Positions 60,680-64,000 of a DNA stretch of 64,000 nucleotides are shown piece by piece (the stretch's first letter is position 1; each line of letters begins with the position of its first letter). Location: assembly GCF_030499515.1 (NCBI RefSeq), contig NZ_JASTWJ010000001.1, positions 3,886,001-3,950,000 of the forward strand, written 5' to 3'. The notes under the pieces are model-generated. The model searched no databases. It had not been told where the DNA came from and was given only the letters and a program-made list of their open reading frames with translations. Both the position numbers and the translations under genes were made by a program. The stretch is from Streptomyces sp. DT2A-34. Lineage in GTDB: Bacteria; Actinomycetota; Actinomycetes; Streptomycetales; Streptomycetaceae.

Positions 60680-62146
60680 TCAGTGGGGGGCCGTCTCCAG
60701 CACCGGCTGCGGCGCCCGCTCGGTCGGCTTCCCGGTCCGGTCCCGGCCATCGCGCCGCCGGGCCGGTATCAGCAGGGCCGCGACCCCGGCGAGGGCCACC
60801 ACCGCGGCACCGGTGACCAGGGCGGGCCGCAGGCCGTCGACGAAGGTCTGGCCGGTCTCGTAGCCGCCCTGCGCGGAGAAGATCGACGCCATGACGGCGA
60901 TGCCGAGCGCACCGCCGACCTCGCGCAGCGCGTTGTTGGCGCCGGAGGCGATGCCCTGTTCCGAGGCGCGGACGCTGGACATGACCAGGTTGGCGGCCGG
61001 GGCGAAGAACAGGGCCATGCCGATGCCGCTGATGATCAGGCCGGGCAGTTGCGCGGCATAGGAGGCGTCCACAGTGACCACGGAGGCCATATAAGCGAGG
61101 CCGACGGCCTGGAAGAACAGGCCGGTGGCGACGACGGGGCGGCCGCCGATGCGGTCGGACAGGATGCCGGCGATCGGTGCGACGAGCATCGGCATACCGG
61201 TCCACGGCAGCATCCGCAGCCCCGCCTCGGTGGGCGAGTAGCCGAGCACGCCCTGCATGTACTGGCTGAGCAGGAAGATCGACCCGAACATGCCGAGGAA
61301 CATCAGCATGCTCGCGGCGTTGATCCCGGAGAAGGCCCGGGAGCGGAACAGCCGCATCGGCAGCATCGGGTTCTTGGCGCGGGTGCTGTAGAGGACGAAT
61401 CCGACGAGCAGCACACCTCCGGCGAACAGGCCGGTCAGAACCAGGGGGCCGGTCCAGCCGTCGGCGGGGCCGCGGACCAGGCCGTACACGATCCCGAACA
61501 GGCCGCCGCTGGCGAGCAGCGTGCCGGGGAGGTCGAGCGCGGCGCCGGTGCCGTACGACTCGGCGAGGCGCAGGCGGGCGAGCGGCAGCAGGGCGAGGCC
61601 GAGCGGAACGTTCAGCCAGAAGATCCACTGCCAGGAGATGTGCTCGGTGAGACTGCCGCCGACGAGGGGCCCGGACGCGACCGCGAGCCCGTTGACGGCC
61701 CCCCAGATGCCGTACGCCATCCCGCGCTTGGCCGCGGGCACGGCCGCCGTCAGCAGGGTCAGTGTCAGCGGCATCATGATCGCCGCGCCGGCGCCCTGGA
61801 CCGCGCGGGCGGCGATCAGGGAGTCGACGCCGGACGCGAGGGCCGCGGCGGCGGACGCGCCGGTGAAGATCGTGATGCCCACGAGGAAGAGCCGGCGCCT
61901 GCCGAAGCGGTCGCCGAGCGCCGCGCCGAACATCAGCAGTACGGCGAAGGTGAGCGTGTAGGCACTCACCGTCCACTCCAGGTCGGGCAGGGCTCCGCCC
62001 AGGTCCTCGCGGATGGAGGGCAGTGCGGTGGTGACGACGAGATTGTCGAGTGCCGCCATGAACCCGGCGACGCTCGTGATGACAAGGGCCCAGGCGGCTC
62101 CGCCCCGGCGTGCTGTCCCGGCGTTCTGTTCGGTCTGCTGTGACAT
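60680..62146 (-). CDS. MFS drug-efflux transporter, DHA2 (EmrB/QacA) family
   Basis: The 488-residue product has 14 predicted membrane helices, the DHA2 layout. Motif A after TM2 is GAALGDRFGRRRLFLVG, preceded by LEWTVSAYTLTFAVLLMFGA. TM1 carries AALDNLVVTTALPSIREDLG with the family Asp, and the TM5 motif C region GIWGAVNGLAVASGPLVGGS is present. It has GGGGGAG upstream of the ATG. A TetR gene lies 83 bases upstream, with candidate operators at both genes. It probably exports a drug or metabolite by proton antiport. Confidence 0.9.
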   Translation of the reverse strand: MSQQTEQNAGTARRGGAAWALVITSVAGFMAALDNLVVTTALPSIREDLGGALPDLEWTVSAYTLTFAVLLMFGAALGDRFGRRRLFLVGITIFTGASAAAALASGVDSLIAARAVQGAGAAIMMPLTLTLLTAAVPAAKRGMAYGIWGAVNGLAVASGPLVGGSLTEHISWQWIFWLNVPLGLALLPLARLRLAESYGTGAALDLPGTLLASGGLFGIVYGLVRGPADGWTGPLVLTGLFAGGVLLVGFVLYSTRAKNPMLPMRLFRSRAFSGINAASMLMFLGMFGSIFLLSQYMQGVLGYSPTEAGLRMLPWTGMPMLVAPIAGILSDRIGGRPVVATGLFFQAVGLAYMASVVTVDASYAAQLPGLIISGIGMALFFAPAANLVMSSVRASEQGIASGANNALREVGGALGIAVMASIFSAQGGYETGQTFVDGLRPALVTGAAVVALAGVAALLIPARRRDGRDRTGKPTERAPQPVLETAPH

Positions 62147-62168
62147 CGCTCCCCCAGCGCTTGAGATA

Positions 62169-62184
62169 GTTATCGATCACTAAC
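62169..62184. promoter_or_regulatory. candidate TetR operator upstream of the efflux pump
   Basis: GTTA-TCGAT-CACTAAC contains the same CACTAAC half-site as the element upstream of the tetR gene, 23 bases before the pump ATG. The left half is degenerate. Confidence 0.4.
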
Positions 62185-62229
62185 TTTCGAGCCCATGAAG
62201 AGACTGGGTGACTCCCGTCACCCCTCCCT

Positions 62230-62793
62230 CTAGGACGGCTCCTCAGCCCGCTCCGGCGGAGTCATCCCCGCCCAGACGCGATGCTCGGGAGGGAAGCCCA
62301 TGGCCACCAGGCAGTTGATGAGCATGCCGTACGCCATGAAGGTCGTCGTCTCATTGACGTCCGCCCCCAGCGGCAGATGGATGGTGTCCCACAGCCGTAT
62401 CCAGCCGGTGCGCACGACCTCGCCGAACTCGTGGTCACCCTCCTGCTCGGCGGCCGCCACGGCGAGGTACATCTGCATCTGCATCATCAGCCGCTCGGGC
62501 TGTTCCGAGACGACCTTCCGGTACACGTCACCCATGGCATGCAGGGCCTCTTCACCCTCCAGCCCCTCGGAGGCTTCCGCGAACATCCGGATGGTGTCCT
62601 CCACACAGCGCTCGGCCGCCGCCAGGAAGATCGCCTTCTTGCCCGGGAAGAGCCGGAAGAGATACGGCTGCGAGACGCCGACCCGCTTGGCGATCGCCTC
62701 GGTCGACGTGCCGTAGTAGCCGCCGCGGGCGAACTCGGTCGTCGCCGCGCGGATGACGCTCTCGCGCCTCTCCTCTGCGCTCATCCTGACCAT
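62230..62793 (-). CDS. TetR family transcriptional regulator
   Basis: I start at the ATG at 62793 (MVRMSAEERRESVIRAATTE), giving 187 residues; an ATG three codons on is also possible, and an upstream TTG is unlikely. The N-terminal helix-turn-helix is TEFARGGYYGTSTEAIAKRVGVSQPYLFR (about 19-48, interrupted here only for description). The C-terminal ligand domain is variable, with a Met/Gln-rich stretch LMMQMQMYLAVAAAEQ. It probably represses itself and the pump downstream. Confidence 0.88.
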   Translation of the reverse strand: MVRMSAEERRESVIRAATTEFARGGYYGTSTEAIAKRVGVSQPYLFRLFPGKKAIFLAAAERCVEDTIRMFAEASEGLEGEEALHAMGDVYRKVVSEQPERLMMQMQMYLAVAAAEQEGDHEFGEVVRTGWIRLWDTIHLPLGADVNETTTFMAYGMLINCLVAMGFPPEHRVWAGMTPPERAEEPS

Positions 62794-62802
62794 GAGAAGT
62801 AA

Positions 62803-62822
62803 GTTAGTGCTCAATCACTAAC
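62803..62822. promoter_or_regulatory. TetR operator, perfect palindrome
   Basis: GTTAGTG (62803-62809), spacer CTCAAT, CACTAAC (62816-62822), ten bases before the tetR start codon. The size and position are typical of an autorepressor site. Confidence 0.6.
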
Positions 62823-62868
62823 CAGGTCAAGGGGTCGAGGCTGACACAACAGGTAGCCGACGCAACAA

Positions 62869-62903
62869 GTAAGGGGCGCCCCGCCATGGAGAGCGCCCCT
62901 TAC
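62869..62903 (-). terminator. terminator after the HadB-like gene
   Basis: GTAAGGGGCGC (62869-62879) and GCGCCCCTTAC (62893-62903) are perfect over 11 bp, 36 bases past the stop at 62939. Confidence 0.65.
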
Positions 62904-62938
62904 CTCACGGCACGCGCGTGCCGTTCACATCGACGTTT

Positions 62939-63367
62939 TCACGCCAGCCGCACGACTGCCCGCGACATCCCGAGCACCTTCTGCCCGGCGCTCCGCACGG
63001 TCAGGTCCACGCGGACCTTGTTGTCGTCGAGCTTGGCCGCGACCTTGCCGCTGACCTCGATCGTGGCGCCCTGGTCGTCGTTCGGCACGACGACGGGCTT
63101 GGTGAAGCGGACGCCGTACTCGACGACCGCGGCCGGATCCCCGGTCCAGTCGGTGACCACGCGGATCGCCTCGGCCATGGTGAACATGCCGTGCGCGATG
63201 ACGTCGGGCAGCCCGACCTCCTTGGCGAACTTCTCGTTCCAGTGGATCGGGTTGAAGTCACCTGAGGCGCCCGCGTACTGGACGAGCGTGGCGCGGGTCA
63301 CGGGGAAGGTCTGGGCGGGCAGTTCGGTGCCGACCTCGACGTCGCCGTACGCAATCTTCGCCGTCAT
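62939..63367 (-). CDS. MaoC-like dehydratase, HadB-type subunit
   Basis: The 142-residue product is a single hot-dog domain with the hydratase-2 signature YAGASGDFNPIHWNEKFAKE, where Asp and His are catalytic, followed by DVIAHGMFTMAEAIRVVTDW. With the upstream HadA-like subunit it would form a heterodimeric (R)-specific 3-hydroxyacyl dehydratase, as HadAB do in mycobacterial fatty-acid elongation. It starts five bases after the hadA-like stop. In Streptomyces the exact substrate is unclear. Confidence 0.85.
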   Translation of the reverse strand: MTAKIAYGDVEVGTELPAQTFPVTRATLVQYAGASGDFNPIHWNEKFAKEVGLPDVIAHGMFTMAEAIRVVTDWTGDPAAVVEYGVRFTKPVVVPNDDQGATIEVSGKVAAKLDDNKVRVDLTVRSAGQKVLGMSRAVVRLA

Positions 63368-63372
63368 CCGAC

Positions 63373-63837
63373 TCAGCTCTCCCCTTCTTCGGCGTCCGCC
63401 CCACGGGCGACGAGCTTCGTCCAGGCGGTCACGACGTGCTCCCCCGCCTCGTCGTGGACCTCACCGCGGATGTCCACGATCTCGTTGCCCGCCATGGACT
63501 TGACGGCCTCGATGGTCGAGGTGACGGTCAGCCGGTCGCCGGCGCGCACCGGCCGGGTGTAGGCGAACTTCTGGTCGCCGTGCACCACCCGGCTGTAGTC
63601 CAGACCCAGCTGGGGGTCGGCGATGACCTGTCCCGCGGCCTTGAAGCTGATCGCGAAGACGAAGGTCGGCGGGGCGATCACATCGGAGTGGCCGAGCGCC
63701 TTGGCGGCTTCCGGGTCCAGGTACACCGGGTTGGTGTCCCCCACCGCCTCCGCGAACTCACGGATCTTCTCCCGTCCCACCTCATAGGGCTCGGTGGGCG
63801 GGTAGCTCCGCCCCACGAAGGACTGGTCGAGCGCCAT
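63373..63837 (-). CDS. FAS1-like / HadA-type dehydratase subunit
   Basis: The 154-residue product is a hot-dog protein of the FAS1_DH type: REKIREFAEAVGDTNPVYLD and VIAPPTFVFAISFKAAGQVI are the usual landmarks. It lacks the catalytic Asp-x4-His of its partner (GDTNPVYLD), so it is the structural/specificity subunit. It is probably cotranscribed with the HadB-like gene and preceded by rpmG, an arrangement known from other actinobacteria. Confidence 0.83.
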   Translation of the reverse strand: MALDQSFVGRSYPPTEPYEVGREKIREFAEAVGDTNPVYLDPEAAKALGHSDVIAPPTFVFAISFKAAGQVIADPQLGLDYSRVVHGDQKFAYTRPVRAGDRLTVTSTIEAVKSMAGNEIVDIRGEVHDEAGEHVVTAWTKLVARGADAEEGES

Positions 63838-63936
63838 GGCTCGGCACCTCCTGCTGTCTGCTGCGGTTGACCTGCTGGTTCGCCTGGCCGATTCGCCCGG
63901 ATCAGCCGGAACCGACCGGTAACCGGGGCGGAAACG

Positions 63937-63975
63937 ACGTGAGGCCGCCCCCCGACTGCGGGGGCGGCCTCACGT
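63937..63975. terminator. perfect 16-bp terminator after the right-edge gene
   Basis: ACGTGAGGCCGCCCCC (63937-63952), loop CGACTGC, GGGGGCGGCCTCACGT (63960-63975), 11 bases past the putative rpmG stop. It isolates rpmG from the hadAB-like pair. Confidence 0.75.
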
Positions 63976-63986
63976 ACGAGCCTGTT

Positions 63987-64000
63987 TTATCGCGTTTCGC
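63987..64000 (-). CDS. rpmG: 3' end of probable ribosomal protein L33 gene (four codons)
   Basis: The minus strand at the edge reads (C)GC GAA ACG CGA TAA, i.e. R-E-T-R-stop. Bacterial L33 proteins commonly end HRETR, and rpmG lies upstream of the hadA-like gene in streptomycetes. The following terminator supports a gene end here. With so few residues this is tentative. Confidence 0.45.

Noticed and set aside
59127..62180. 1017-residue minus-strand frame as a long MurB fusion
   Set aside because: The MurB fold begins at 60182; the rest is a shadow of the DUF3291 and MFS genes.

Overview
The window is high-GC (about 70%) actinobacterial DNA. The gene order (truA-rplQ-rpoA, spc and S10 operons, then tuf-fusA-rpsG-rpsL, rpoC-rpoB, rplL-rplJ, rplA-rplK, nusG-secE-tRNA-Trp), frequent GTG/TTG starts, TTGACC-type -35 boxes and the dispersed 'GGGGCGCGGGGAACTGCGCG' repeat all point to a Streptomyces chromosome core. 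Nearly everything is on the minus strand, so the operons are read from high to low coordinate. The genus call is inference from these features; no alignment was run.

Layout, left to right. 1-576: 5' part of a membrane glycosyltransferase. 0.8-18.5 kb: alpha, spc and S10 ribosomal-protein operons with secY, adk, map, infA and rpoA, separated by several strong hairpins. 19.1-35.9 kb: an accessory locus lying between the S10 and str operons. It encodes an apparently complete Wzx/Wzy-type surface polysaccharide pathway: initiating sugar-phosphate transferase, two GT4 glycosyltransferases, one GT-C glycosyltransferase, methyltransferase, acyltransferase, GDP-mannose 3,5-epimerase-like enzyme, Wzy-like polymerase, Wzz-like regulator and flippase. 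It also carries a cytidylyltransferase and a CDP-alcohol phosphotransferase, which suggests a phospho-alcohol decoration, and two secreted proteins. 36.0-40.6 kb: str operon. 40.7-41.3 kb: a DUF1707/DUF4190-type membrane protein. 41.4-50.8 kb: rpoC, rpoB, rplL, rplJ with an rplJ leader attenuator. 50.8-52.6 kb: two paralogous lipoproteins. 52.7-56.4 kb: rplA, rplK, an inserted secreted protein gene, nusG, secE and tRNA-Trp(CCA). 56.7-64 kb: aspartate-type aminotransferase, adenosine-deaminase family enzyme, murB, DUF3291 protein, MFS pump with TetR regulator, a HadA/HadB-like dehydratase pair, and the last four codons of a probable rpmG.

Two points deserve most attention. First, rpoB is split by a one-base deletion in a G run (46370-46374). 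Adding one base restores exactly 1161 codons, so a sequencing or assembly error is the simplest reading, although the two fragments overlap as GTGA. Second, the polysaccharide locus is a coherent pathway with an unusual enzyme combination: GDP-mannose epimerase, a CDP-alcohol branch, a GT-C enzyme, and a Wzz whose kinase-like domain has lost its P-loop. Functions are assigned from motifs and family resemblance read by eye.
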